Shown here: positions 17,120 through 26,417 of the stretch, piece by piece | Layout: each line of letters opens with the position of its first letter | Position numbering within the stretch: position 1 is the stretch's first letter | Source of the DNA: CAVWUA01 sp963758025 | GTDB lineage: Bacteria > Planctomycetota > Planctomycetia > Isosphaerales > Isosphaeraceae | Reading direction: 5' to 3' | Length of the DNA: 64,000 bases | NCBI GenBank assembly: GCA_963758025.1 | Contig: CAVWUA010000027.1 | Location: 1 to 64,000 of the forward strand | Notes under the pieces: model-generated | Seen by the model: only the letters and a program-made list of their open reading frames with translations | Databases searched by the model: none | Told to the model about the DNA's origin: nothing | Program-made: the position numbers and the translations under genes

Positions 17120-19462
17120 TCAGATTTCCGCCGATTCGGCGGCGGCCAGGGGCCCGCCCACAGTGGGGTCCTGGGTGTAGTAGCCGTCATAACCACCATA
17201 GGACGTTTCCGGCGGCCGGACACCGTTGACCACGGCGCCGAGCATCGTCACGCCGACCGAGGTGAGTCGCTTCTTGGCCCGTTCCAGGAGGCTGTAACGG
17301 GTGCTATCGTACCGCACGGCCATGATCGCGCCGTCGGTCCAGCGGCCGAGGAGCAGGGCGTCGGGGACCGGCAGGATCGGCGGCGCGTCCAGGATTACGA
17401 TATCGAAGGCGTCGCGCAGGCGAGCGATGAGCTGGCCGAGCCGCTCACCTTGCAGGAGGCGACTGGGGTCTTGCCCGACGCTGCCGGCCGGCAGCAGGTG
17501 GAAGCCGCCGGCGCTGCCGATGACGACCATTGCCGATTCGGGCGTGGCCTCCCCCATCAGAACGTCGGCCAGGCCGGGCCCTTCGGGCACGTCGAGCAGG
17601 GTGCCCAGCGAGGGACGCCGCAGGTCGCCGTCCACCAGCAAGGTTTGCAGGCCCGCATTGGCGCAGCGGCTGGCGAGCTGCGCCGCCAGGGTCGTCTTTC
17701 CCTCGCCGCCGCAGGCACTGGTGATCAGCACGCATCGTTTCCGGGCAGGCCCCGGACCGGCGGCGCAGAGCATGACGCGCAGGTGGTCCAGGCTCTGGAC
17801 GAACTCCTCGAACCGGCGGCGCTGGTCGCGCAGGGCCTTGGGCCCCTGGGCCGATTGCAGGCTCGGCAAGGGGGGGACGATCCCCAGGACGCCGAGCTTG
17901 GCGCGACGGGGCACGTCGTCCGGGTCGAGAATCCGCCCGGCGCGGACCTCGACGAGCAGGAACAGGCCGACGACGGCGGCCAGCATCCCCAGCGGGGCGA
18001 CGGCCATCAGCTTCAGGCGGTTGTCGCGCGTTGGCTCGTTGGTGGGCTCCGCCTCGGCGATCTTGCTGATCTTGGCCGGCCCGTGGACTTCCAGCTCCAG
18101 GCTGTCCAGCGTCACCGTCACCTTGCGGAGCATCTCGTCGGCCAGGCGCAGTTCTTCTTGCTTGAATTGCGCTTGCAGGGCCTCGCTCCCCTCGGTCTTG
18201 GTGTCGAGCTGGATCTCGTCCAAACGATTGTTGATCTGTGCACGCTCTTCCTGGAGTTTGGCGACCCGCAGTTGCGCCGTCTGGATCTCCGTCAGGAAGG
18301 GGTCGGTCTCCGCGGGGCCCGTCTGCGCCTGGTCCGTCAGGGAGGCCCGCGCCTCGGCCATCTTGCGTTTCCAGAGAACGGCGTAATTCTGTTCCAGATC
18401 TTTCTGTCGCTTGACGTTGTGCATGAAGGCCGGGTCGTTGGCCTTGCGGGTCGCGCGGTTGATCTGGTCGTGCTGGTAGCGCACCTGGCTCAGCTCGCGA
18501 TACAGGTCGGCGATCTCCCGGTCCTGCTGAACCAGTCGCGTGGCGGCGGCGGCGATCTCCTCGGAGGTGGGCGGCCCGGCCCGGAAGGCCTTCGGGTTGA
18601 GCCGTCGGCGCTCCTCCATCTGCTCCCGCAGGGCGGCCAGGGAGGCCTCGGCCTCGATCAATTCCAGCTCGGCCCGGGCGCGGCCTTGCATGAACTGGCG
18701 GAACTCTTCCATCGAAACCTGGGCGCTGCGCGACCCGGCGGCGTCGGCCGCCACGGCGGTCTTGCTGTCTCCGACCAGCCGCTCCAGGTCCCGGCGGAGG
18801 TTCTGGACCCGCGCCTCATACACCTTTTTCATCTCACGATAGCGTTCGGTCTGCTGTCGCGTTTCGATATCGACCCAGGTGGAGGCTTTTTCCAGGTACG
18901 ATTCCACCACGGCGTTGACGATCGTCGGCCCTTCGCCGGGTGCCTGCGACGACATGGACACCAGGATAAGCTGCGACTTGGGAGGGATCGACACCTGGAT
19001 CAGGTCGCGCAGCTCGGCCTTCGGGTCGAGCGATTCCCGGATGCGCGCCAGGGCGGCCACGTCCTCGTCATGCAGGGCGGCGCCGAGCACGTCGGGGCTG
19101 GTGACGAGCTGAACCTGCGTCTCCATGAAGACCTGGAAGTCGTTCGCCGGCGTGTGGGTCGTGGTGTTGAGGACCGAGGTGTCCGACGGCTCGACCTTCA
19201 ACCAGGCGACCGCGTCATACGTCGGTTTGATCTTATAATAGGCCAGGGCCATCAGGCCGATCGAACCGACGCCCCAGAGCAGCAGGATCTGCCACCAGTA
19301 GCGGCGCAAGGCCCGCAGCGCGACCTTGATCGTGATCGGCTTCGGCGCCGAGGCCTCCAGGTCGGGCAGTTCCTCCCAGAGTCCGGGATGGGCCACCGCC
19401 GGAGGCAGCGGCTCGGCGAACCGGGACGGCAAGTTTCCGTCGGGGTGTTCCGGTGTCTGCAT
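17120..19462 (-). CDS. Polysaccharide co-polymerase / bacterial tyrosine autokinase (Wzc-like)
   Basis: A 780-residue protein with a Wzz domain at the N-terminus (first membrane helix about residues 55-78), a long periplasmic coiled-coil region (~residues 180-420) and a second helix near 480 (LGMLAAVVGLFLLVEV). A cytoplasmic BY-kinase follows: Walker A ACGGEGKTTLA near 585, Walker A' LLVDGDLRRPS, Walker B IVILDAPP near 690. The C-terminal Tyr cluster ETSYGGYDGYYTQ is the likely autophosphorylation tail. Such proteins set chain length and control export of capsular or exopolysaccharide by cycles of autophosphorylation. It lies between EpsI and exosortase in the operon. No separate phosphatase or Wza-like channel is visible in the window. 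Confidence 0.92.
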   Translation of the reverse strand: MQTPEHPDGNLPSRFAEPLPPAVAHPGLWEELPDLEASAPKPITIKVALRALRRYWWQILLLWGVGSIGLMALAYYKIKPTYDAVAWLKVEPSDTSVLNTTTHTPANDFQVFMETQVQLVTSPDVLGAALHDEDVAALARIRESLDPKAELRDLIQVSIPPKSQLILVSMSSQAPGEGPTIVNAVVESYLEKASTWVDIETRQQTERYREMKKVYEARVQNLRRDLERLVGDSKTAVAADAAGSRSAQVSMEEFRQFMQGRARAELELIEAEASLAALREQMEERRRLNPKAFRAGPPTSEEIAAAATRLVQQDREIADLYRELSQVRYQHDQINRATRKANDPAFMHNVKRQKDLEQNYAVLWKRKMAEARASLTDQAQTGPAETDPFLTEIQTAQLRVAKLQEERAQINNRLDEIQLDTKTEGSEALQAQFKQEELRLADEMLRKVTVTLDSLELEVHGPAKISKIAEAEPTNEPTRDNRLKLMAVAPLGMLAAVVGLFLLVEVRAGRILDPDDVPRRAKLGVLGIVPPLPSLQSAQGPKALRDQRRRFEEFVQSLDHLRVMLCAAGPGPARKRCVLITSACGGEGKTTLAAQLASRCANAGLQTLLVDGDLRRPSLGTLLDVPEGPGLADVLMGEATPESAMVVIGSAGGFHLLPAGSVGQDPSRLLQGERLGQLIARLRDAFDIVILDAPPILPVPDALLLGRWTDGAIMAVRYDSTRYSLLERAKKRLTSVGVTMLGAVVNGVRPPETSYGGYDGYYTQDPTVGGPLAAAESAEI

Positions 19463-19626
19463 GGGGGGCGGTCCTCTTCTCGTTCGCGGAAGCGGAGGAT
19501 GGTTTCGGGGCGGTCGCGGGCGACGTGCCGGGTATGTTCGGGTGATTCAAAAAGAGGCGGGGAAATCGGATCGCCGGACGCCAGCTCAATGGCTCTCAAC
19601 CCGGGCCGCTCGCAAAACCCGTTCCA

Positions 19627-20370
19627 TTACCCGTCGTGGCCGGTGGCGGCGAGCCGACGCCGCTCCAGTTCCGGCATCAGCAGGCTGAGGAAGTCCTGGC
19701 AAGGGCCGTCGCCGTCCACATATTCCCGCTCGGAGATCGGCCGCGCCACGTGCACCTTGTACATGCCGGGAATGCGCTCGATGTCCTTGTGCTGGACCAT
19801 GAACGGGTTCCATTGGCCGTTATACCACCAGGAATAAACAACCTGTTGCCATTCCGCCTGGCCCCCTTCCCCCTTGGCGTAAACCATGCTCTTGAATGGC
19901 AAGGACCGCGACTCTTCGCCCGCCAGCTCAACCTCCCGGACGCGGGTCTTGCCGAATTGATGGTAACCGGCCACCGGGTAGCAGTTTTCGGGCGAATGGA
20001 CGTACACCTGATCGGCCGGGCCGTACAGGACGATGACGCTCAGACGCACGCCGGTGCGCCGGTCCACATAGGTCCGGGAGATGTGATCGACGGCGCCGGT
20101 GGCCCGCGCGATCGTCGGGTCCAGCGTGTCGGCCTCTCCTTCCCAGGGGCCGAGCGTCATCGGCAGTTCTTCGAGCGGGAAGGGGCTGACCCGGCCGGTC
20201 CGCAGCTCCGCGTTGACCTGCGACTGCTGCCAGAACCGTAGCGCTCCGCTGGCGCCCACCAGCGCGACGGCCAGGCCCACGCGTACCCAGATCCCCGCGC
20301 GGTAGCGGCCACGCGAACGTTCCGGTTCAGCAACCGGAGCGGCGGTCTGGGAATCGAGGGTGAGACTCAT
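19627..20370 (-). CDS. epsI: Exosortase-associated protein EpsI
   Basis: A 247-residue protein starting at ATG 20370. A single N-terminal membrane helix (VGLAVALVGASGALRF) is followed by the EpsI/DUF3485 domain with the signature VYVHSPENCYPVAGYHQ and a Trp/Tyr-rich strand (VVYSWWYNGQW). EpsI proteins accompany exosortases, often as neighbours or fusions, and are believed to help in polysaccharide or PEP-CTERM processing. It is the first gene of the minus-strand operon and is divergent from the TPR gene, with 293 bases between the starts that hold likely promoters for both directions. Confidence 0.9.
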   Translation of the reverse strand: MSLTLDSQTAAPVAEPERSRGRYRAGIWVRVGLAVALVGASGALRFWQQSQVNAELRTGRVSPFPLEELPMTLGPWEGEADTLDPTIARATGAVDHISRTYVDRRTGVRLSVIVLYGPADQVYVHSPENCYPVAGYHQFGKTRVREVELAGEESRSLPFKSMVYAKGEGGQAEWQQVVYSWWYNGQWNPFMVQHKDIERIPGMYKVHVARPISEREYVDGDGPCQDFLSLLMPELERRRLAATGHDG

Positions 20371-20465
20371 GCGGATCACTCGTTCCGGTGGACGATTCCC
20401 GAAGTCATTCGGGCCGAGACGGAAAACAACGTGCAACGTCTAGCAAACGTCGTGGACAGCGCTCT

Positions 20466-20495
20466 AGTTTAGCGTGTGATCCTCCCCGAGGTAAA
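20466..20495 (-). promoter_or_regulatory. Putative promoter of the exopolysaccharide operon
   Basis: On the minus strand TTTACC (20495-20490) is followed after 18 bases by TAAACT (20471-20466), about 95 bases before the epsI start. Moderate match only. Confidence 0.3.
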
Positions 20496-20587
20496 GTGGC
20501 GGTCTGGTGGAAAACTGTTCTTTTGTTGATCCTAGAAGACACATCACCACGGCCTTGACCATAGCGAACAAACGTTGACGGGTTCCC

Positions 20588-20618
20588 TTGACAGGGGCCA
20601 GACATCATCGCCTAACAT
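20588..20618 (+). promoter_or_regulatory. Putative promoter of the TPR protein gene
   Basis: A perfect TTGACA at 20588-20593 is followed after 19 bases by TAACAT (20613-20618), 46 bases before the start codon. Two further TTGAC boxes (20555-20560, 20575-20580) lie just upstream. Confidence 0.4.
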
Positions 20619-20663
20619 GATTGTTCGCCTTTTGTCCGGTTACTTCAGGAGCTCTCGATCACT

Positions 20664-23600
20664 ATGAACCGCCCCAGCCGGAAGAAATGGCGTGTCAACG
20701 TCCGCGCCCTGATCATCCTGGGAATCATTCTGGGCATCGGTCTGCCCACCTTCGCCGTCTGGAACCTCTGGCAGAACTGGTCGGGCCGCTCCGTTCTGCT
20801 CCACCAGGCGGAGATCCAGATGGAGGCCGACCCGCCGCGCCCGGACCTGGCTCTAATCTACCTGACGGAGTACCTGAAGACCCGGCCGAATGATCCGGTG
20901 GCGCTGGAGAAGAAGGCGAAGATCCTGGCCGACTCGGCGCAGTTGCCCGAGCATCTCGAATCGGCCATCGCCCTGAACGAGCACGCGCTGCGGCTGGCGC
21001 CCGAGGCGCCGCACAGCCAGGAGATCCGCCGCCGGCTGGTCGAGCTGTATCTCCGCCTGGGCATGTACGTTGGGGCCGACAACGTGCAGTTGCAGACGGC
21101 CGAGTCGATCGCCCGTGATCTGATCGAGCGCGACGGCAAGAAGGCCAACGCCCAATCACTCCGCCTGCTGGGTGAGGTCCTGGAGCTGCAATTCGCGCTG
21201 GGCAAGGATCAGAAGGTGCTGGACGAGGCGATCACGTTCTACGAGCGGGCGCATCAGGCCGATCCCCACGACATCACGATTGCCGAGTCGCTGGCGTGGG
21301 CCTACGAGGGACAGCGCAAGCCGCCCCAGCCGTCCAAGGCCGCCGCGGTGCTCGACGCTCTGTTGAAGGCCGAGCCGACGGCGGCAACCCGCCTGGCCCG
21401 GTTCCGCCACAACCTCCGCGCCGAACTGGCGGAGACCGACCCGGACGCCAAGGAGCGTTACATCCAGCAGGCCGCCGAGGAGCTGCGGCAGGCCGTCGCG
21501 CTGGCGCCGGACGACACCGACGTCTTGCTGACGGCGGCCGAGTTCGCCCTCCAGAACCACGACACCGACGAGGCCCGGCGCTACTACGACCGCATCGCCG
21601 GCACCGAGCGCGACACCCTCCGCGCCCGGCTGATCCGGGGCCTGATCGAGATGGCCGAGAACCAGACCGACAACGCGATCGAGAGCTGGCGGGAGGGCCT
21701 GCTGGCGACCGGCGGCACCAACGTCGATCTGACGTGGCGGCTGGCGTACATCCTCCTGCGGCAGGGTCGCCTGGAGGAGGCCGAGCCCCTCTTGCGGCAA
21801 TACCGCCGCCTGACCGGCGGGCCGACCCCCTCCCCCACGTATTACTTCCTCAGCGGGCTGCGCCTTCTGCGGATGAACCAGCCGGGTGAGGCGATCAAGG
21901 AGCTGGAAAAGGCCCAGTTCAAGGTCGATTCGACCATGCAGGCGCAGGTCCTCTACGCCCTCGGTCAAGCCTACGAGGCAACCCGCGACCAGGCGACGGC
22001 CCTGGATTCCTACGAGAAGGCGACGCGGCTCTCCCCCAAGTGGATCCAGCCCCGCCTGGCCCGCATCCAGATCCTCCAGAGCAACGAGCCGCAACAAGCC
22101 CTTACCGAGCTGGAGCTGGCCCGCGCCGATCTTCCCGACGATCCCGCCCTGCTCTTGCTCCGCGCCCGCGCCGAGCTGAGCGCGCAACAGGCCCTGCCCG
22201 AGGACCGACGGTCCTGGGAACGCCTGGACCAGGCCCTCGACCAGTTGCGGACGCTCGCCCCGGACACCCCTGGCCTGGTCCTGCTGGAGGCCGACCGGCT
22301 GGCCGTGCAGGGGAAGCTCGACGAGGCCATCCAGCGGCTCTCGCAGGCCGTCCGGCATGACCCGTCGCGCGCCGAACTCTGGGTGGCCTGGGCAAACGCC
22401 TTGCTGCGCCAGGGGCAGACCGAGGAGGCCCTGCGCGTTCTCCAGCAGGCCGCCGCGCCCGACGCCGCCGGCGACAACGCCACGCTGCGGATCGTCCGCG
22501 CCCAGTTGCTCACGGCACTGAACCGGGGCTCCGAGGCCCGCGCCGCCCTCGTCCACAAGGACGAGAACCTCCCCCCCGACGAGCGGGCCCGGGTCTGGCA
22601 GGAACTGGGCAACCTGCTCCGCCAGCGGAACGAGATGGACGAGGCGCGCAAGGCCTACCAGCACTGGGCGACGCTCGCCCCGGACGACCCCCAGCCCCAG
22701 CTCATCCTGATGGAGCTGGCCCTGGAACAAGGCGATGAGACGGCCGAGACCCAGGCCATCGAGGCCCTGAAACAGCCCCGCCTGGGAGGCCCCGAGGGCC
22801 TCTTCTACCGCATCGCCCACGCCCAGCGGCTGATCCGCGAAGCCGGACTCGACGAGGACGGCCAGCCGCGCGCGGAGCCCGACGCCCGGAGACTCGACGA
22901 GGCCGAGGACCTGATCGAGCGGATTCGCATCGACGCCCCCCGCCAGCGGTTCGGATACCTGCTCCAGGGCCGGCTCCTGGAACTGCGAGACCGGCCGGAC
23001 GAGGCGATCCAGGCGTACGAGCAGGCCCTCGACTACGGCGGCGGCCAGACGGCCACGACCGCCTTGATCCGGCTCTACACCCAGCAGAACCGCCTGGCCG
23101 ACCTGGAGAAGCTCCGACGCCGCGCCGACGTGCAGGCGCAAAGCATCGTCCAGCTCTCGACCCCCGAGCTGATCCGTGCCGGCCATGCCGAGGCCGCCGC
23201 GCAGCTCGCCGCGCAGCTCGTCGCCGGCGACCCCAACAGCCTCGATTCCCACCTCTGGCAGGCCCGCGTCCTGAACACCCTGGGCAAGCCCGAACAGGCC
23301 GAGCAGAGCATCCGCGAGGCCATCGAGCGCAACCCCGGCAAGGCCGCCCCCTGGCTGAGCCTCCTGTTCTTCCAGATCGGCCAGAAGAAGGACACCGACA
23401 CCCTGGCCAGGACCATCGACCAGCTCAAGGCCAACACCCAGAACGTCGAGCACCCCGAACTCCTCTGGGCCCAGTGCTACCGCGCCGCCGGAATGACCGA
23501 GCAGGCCGAAGCCGCCTACGACGCCGCCTTGACGAAGTGGCCCAACGACGCGAACGTCGTGCGGGCCGCCGTCAACTTCTTCGAGACCAACGGCCAGAAG

Positions 23601-25031
23601 GACAAGGCCGAGGCCGAGCTTCGCGCCCTGATCCAGCGCAACCCGGCCGTCCGGACCGACCCGGCCCGGCGCTGGGTCGTGGCCGAGCTGGCCCTGCTCC
23701 TCTCGCAGAAGCCCAAGGACCCCAACGCCTGGCAGGAAGCCTGGGACCTGGTCAAACCCTCCCAGGAGCGGCCCGACACTCCGGAAGACCGGCTGGCCCG
23801 CGCCATCGTCCTGATCCGAGGCGGGACGATGCCCGACCGGATCGACCGCGCCGCCACGCTGCTGGAAGAGCTCGTGCAGGACCTCCGCCCCGACCTGCCG
23901 AACGCCCAGCTCGCCCGGAACCTGCTGGTCAATCTCTACAAGAGCCGCGGCGAGCACGAGAAGGCCAGCGCCCTGCTCAGCGCGACCGCCGCCGGCACGA
24001 CCAACACCGTCTCGATCGCCACCTATGCCGAGTCCTTGCTCAACGCCGGCAAGATCGATGAGGCCGAGCAGCAGCTCCGCCGGCTCGAACGGGCCGCGCC
24101 GGACAACCTGGTCACGCTCAAGCTGCACGCCATGATCCTGAAGGCCAGGGACCAGCTCGACGAGGCCGCGAAGGTCCTGGAGCAAGCCTATGACCGCAAG
24201 GAATCGACCCCCGAGGGGGAAATGCTGGGCCGGGAGATCCTCGGGTTGCTCGGCGGCGTGGCGGGTGAGCCGGCGATCCCCGGTCAACTGGAAACCGCCG
24301 CGCGGATCGGCCGTCGCGTCGCCGAGCGCTGGCCCGCCGCCTCCTGGATGCTCGCCCGGATCCTGATCCGCCAGGGGCGGGATCACTTCGACGAGGCGAT
24401 GACCCAGGCCCAGCGCGCCGTCGAGGCCGCCAGGCCCGGACGCGACCTGTTCGAGGCCGCCGGGGCCGCCCTCGGGCTGGCCAACGCGCCGGAGGCCCCC
24501 GAAGGGTTGGCCGCCCGCGCGGACCAGGTCCTGGAGACCGCCCGCCAGACCGACCCCGGAAACTTCCACCTGCTGGTCATGAGCGCCTCATTGCGACACG
24601 CCCAGGGGAACTATCCCGAGGAGGTGGCGTTCTACCAGAAGGCCCGCGAGGCCAACCCCACCGACTTCGTCTTCCTGAACAACATGGCCTGGACCCTCTC
24701 CGAGGAGCTGGACAGGCCCGAGGAGGCGCTGGAGGTCATCAACGACCTGCTCGGCCGCCTGCCGAACGACATCCCCCAGTTCCTCGACACCCGCGCCATG
24801 ATCCAGATTCGCCTCGACCAGCCCGAGAAGGCCATCGCCGACCTGAAGAGGGTCGTCGAGATCGACCCCAAGCGCGGCGTGTACCAGTACCACCTGGCCC
24901 GCGCCTACCTGAAGGCCGGCGACGAGGACGCCTTCCGCAAACATCGCGACCTCGCCCGCGATGCCGGCCTGACGGTCCAGGACGTCGAGCCGAGCGAACG
25001 CGAGGAGATGGAACAGCTCATGAAGAAATGA
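20664..25031 (+). CDS. Large membrane-anchored TPR-repeat protein
   Basis: A 1455-residue protein with AGGAG at 20647-20651 ahead of the ATG. The N-terminus is basic and followed by one membrane helix (ALIILGIILGIGLPTFAVWN, residues ~15-34). Nearly all the rest is tetratricopeptide repeats: helix pairs of ~34 residues rich in Ala, Leu, Glu and Arg, with recurring P-x-D-x-x-A and LG-A-Y patterns (e.g. ALYALGQAYEATRDQATAL type units, and SLYKSRGEHEKASALL). It should be an extracytoplasmic or membrane-tethered scaffold. Large TPR proteins are common partners of exosortase/exopolysaccharide loci (for example PrsT), and the divergent placement beside epsI supports that role, although PrsT itself is a lipoprotein and no lipobox is seen here. 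A strong terminator follows. Confidence 0.88.
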   Translation: MNRPSRKKWRVNVRALIILGIILGIGLPTFAVWNLWQNWSGRSVLLHQAEIQMEADPPRPDLALIYLTEYLKTRPNDPVALEKKAKILADSAQLPEHLESAIALNEHALRLAPEAPHSQEIRRRLVELYLRLGMYVGADNVQLQTAESIARDLIERDGKKANAQSLRLLGEVLELQFALGKDQKVLDEAITFYERAHQADPHDITIAESLAWAYEGQRKPPQPSKAAAVLDALLKAEPTAATRLARFRHNLRAELAETDPDAKERYIQQAAEELRQAVALAPDDTDVLLTAAEFALQNHDTDEARRYYDRIAGTERDTLRARLIRGLIEMAENQTDNAIESWREGLLATGGTNVDLTWRLAYILLRQGRLEEAEPLLRQYRRLTGGPTPSPTYYFLSGLRLLRMNQPGEAIKELEKAQFKVDSTMQAQVLYALGQAYEATRDQATALDSYEKATRLSPKWIQPRLARIQILQSNEPQQALTELELARADLPDDPALLLLRARAELSAQQALPEDRRSWERLDQALDQLRTLAPDTPGLVLLEADRLAVQGKLDEAIQRLSQAVRHDPSRAELWVAWANALLRQGQTEEALRVLQQAAAPDAAGDNATLRIVRAQLLTALNRGSEARAALVHKDENLPPDERARVWQELGNLLRQRNEMDEARKAYQHWATLAPDDPQPQLILMELALEQGDETAETQAIEALKQPRLGGPEGLFYRIAHAQRLIREAGLDEDGQPRAEPDARRLDEAEDLIERIRIDAPRQRFGYLLQGRLLELRDRPDEAIQAYEQALDYGGGQTATTALIRLYTQQNRLADLEKLRRRADVQAQSIVQLSTPELIRAGHAEAAAQLAAQLVAGDPNSLDSHLWQARVLNTLGKPEQAEQSIREAIERNPGKAAPWLSLLFFQIGQKKDTDTLARTIDQLKANTQNVEHPELLWAQCYRAAGMTEQAEAAYDAALTKWPNDANVVRAAVNFFETNGQKDKAEAELRALIQRNPAVRTDPARRWVVAELALLLSQKPKDPNAWQEAWDLVKPSQERPDTPEDRLARAIVLIRGGTMPDRIDRAATLLEELVQDLRPDLPNAQLARNLLVNLYKSRGEHEKASALLSATAAGTTNTVSIATYAESLLNAGKIDEAEQQLRRLERAAPDNLVTLKLHAMILKARDQLDEAAKVLEQAYDRKESTPEGEMLGREILGLLGGVAGEPAIPGQLETAARIGRRVAERWPAASWMLARILIRQGRDHFDEAMTQAQRAVEAARPGRDLFEAAGAALGLANAPEAPEGLAARADQVLETARQTDPGNFHLLVMSASLRHAQGNYPEEVAFYQKAREANPTDFVFLNNMAWTLSEELDRPEEALEVINDLLGRLPNDIPQFLDTRAMIQIRLDQPEKAIADLKRVVEIDPKRGVYQYHLARAYLKAGDEDAFRKHRDLARDAGLTVQDVEPSEREEMEQLMKK

Positions 25032-25062
25032 GCCCGATGGCCAACGCGGAGCAAAACGCGAA

Positions 25063-25099
25063 ACGGCCCGGAGGGTGGGAAATCCGCCCTCCGGGCCGT
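25063..25099. terminator. Bidirectional hairpin terminator
   Basis: A perfect 13-bp stem (25063-25075 with 25087-25099) extends by three more pairs including one T.G around a GAAAT loop. It lies between the convergent TPR gene and PEP-CTERM gene. T-rich sequence follows only on the minus-strand side. Confidence 0.8.
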
Positions 25100-25134
25100 G
25101 GTGTTGCCAGATCAGGTCCACGCGCTCCCGACGG

Positions 25135-25839
25135 TCAGGCGATCCCTTGCGTAATCTGCATCCGACGACGCAGGCCCAGACCGATCAGGCCGACAAAGCC
25201 GATGCCGCACATCACCACGCTCGATGGCTCGGGAACGGCGGGAGCGGAAATGCGGGCCGAGATCTTCGTGTCGCCCGAGATCGGGGCATTGATCGCCAGC
25301 GCGCCACCGGGGCTGAGGTTCCGCAGAGCGTACGTGACCGGCGGCGTACTCCCGATGGCCCCCGTCGTGTTGCTAAAATTGATCTCCAGCGTGCTCTGCC
25401 GCATCGACACGAACCCCGTGAGCACGCCCTGGAAAACCTCCGATCCCGCCGGTGTGGGCATCGTCTGGTTCACCGTCAGCGTGAATGTCACGTCGTTGGG
25501 CGCCGCCGGCGCGTCCAGCCGCGTCCCGCCCACCTGGGTGAAGGTGAACGTTCCCAGGTCGCTGAACGTGAAGGGGGTGGCGTCCACCGTCAACGTGTTC
25601 TGTCCGTTGAACCGGAGCGTGGTCATGTTCGTGCCATCGGTGAGCGTCAACACGTTGTTCGTGCCGCCCCCCGCCGACGAGATGATCGCGCTGCCGTTCG
25701 GGTTCGACTGCGCGAACTGACCCATGGTGGAATAGGTTACGTTCGTGGCCTGGGCGTCCGTCCCCAAGGCCCCCAGCGCGAACGCGAGGCCCCCCAGAAG
25801 GGAAGTCCATCGTAAAATACCGTGTGTCCGTCGAAACAC
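25135..25839 (-). CDS. PEP-CTERM sorting domain protein
   Basis: A 234-residue secreted protein. Translation starts at GTG 25839, which is preceded by AGAGGAGG with 7-base spacing, an excellent ribosome site. The signal peptide runs to about residue 32 (LLGGLAFALGALGTDAQA). The middle is a Thr/Asn-rich beta domain with no recognised enzyme motif (TFTFTQVGGTRLD, VTFTLTVNQTMP). The tail is VPEPSS, then a hydrophobic helix (VVMCGIGFVGLIGLGL), then RRRMQ, the PEP-CTERM pattern. It lies just beyond the TPR gene and convergent to it, so it is a likely client of the exosortase at 16038-17003. About 200 bases upstream, near 26060, the minus strand has TTGACA but no good -10 box. Confidence 0.88.
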   Translation of the reverse strand: MFRRTHGILRWTSLLGGLAFALGALGTDAQATNVTYSTMGQFAQSNPNGSAIISSAGGGTNNVLTLTDGTNMTTLRFNGQNTLTVDATPFTFSDLGTFTFTQVGGTRLDAPAAPNDVTFTLTVNQTMPTPAGSEVFQGVLTGFVSMRQSTLEINFSNTTGAIGSTPPVTYALRNLSPGGALAINAPISGDTKISARISAPAVPEPSSVVMCGIGFVGLIGLGLRRRMQITQGIA

Positions 25840-26417
25840 GCTTACGCCTCCTCTCGGTGAGAAAATCAGTGCTACGGGTGTGGTTACGAGGCATGACGAC
25901 CGCTGAGCTCAAGAAACCCGATGCCCCTCCGATCGATCGGAGAGGTCTCTCGGGCGTGAACCCGAACGGTCACGGATTCACTGGATTCGTTCCGGGAGAG
26001 GTCCTGTTCCGGGTGGTCCTCTCGAACCCGAACTCGCAGTTTGTTACTTTCGCAAGGAAATGTCAACGATTAAATAACAAAACTCTTAATAATGTTGCTA
26101 TACGCACAAAAAGCCCAGGCGCGGAAAGCCCCCCGGCACGCGCCCTGCCGGATCCTCTCGGGGCAAGCGGCGCGGGCGGTTCCTGATTCCAGGACCAGGA
26201 GCGGAACGAATCCGTTCGGTTTTGTCCGAGAATTCCATCGAAATACTCGCGTTTTCCATGCCAACGAAATGATTCAAACTCGTGAGGAGTCCCCCACGTG
26301 TTGAAAAAAGCGAACGTTCCACGATTCTTGAAGAGATCCGCGCGGATACTTTCCCGGAACCGGGAACGGACGGAGACCCAGGGCGCGGTGGAGAGGTGTG
26401 GTTCACAATGAGCGACG
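25840..26417. other. Gene-free interval between divergent PEP-CTERM and FHA genes
   Basis: It contains a short AT-rich island (about 26040-26105) that probably holds promoter elements, and a small palindrome (CCTCCGATCGATCGGAGAG) near 25926. No open frame with coding character is seen. Confidence 0.5.

Noticed and set aside
16973..19837. A 954-codon plus-strand open frame across the autokinase gene
   Set aside because: The minus-strand frame has Walker motifs, membrane helices and a Tyr tail; the plus-strand protein is a shadow.
21156..24569. An 1137-codon minus-strand open frame opposite the TPR gene
   Set aside because: It lacks any recognisable motif and is low in complexity; the plus strand has a signal anchor, a ribosome site and TPR repeats.
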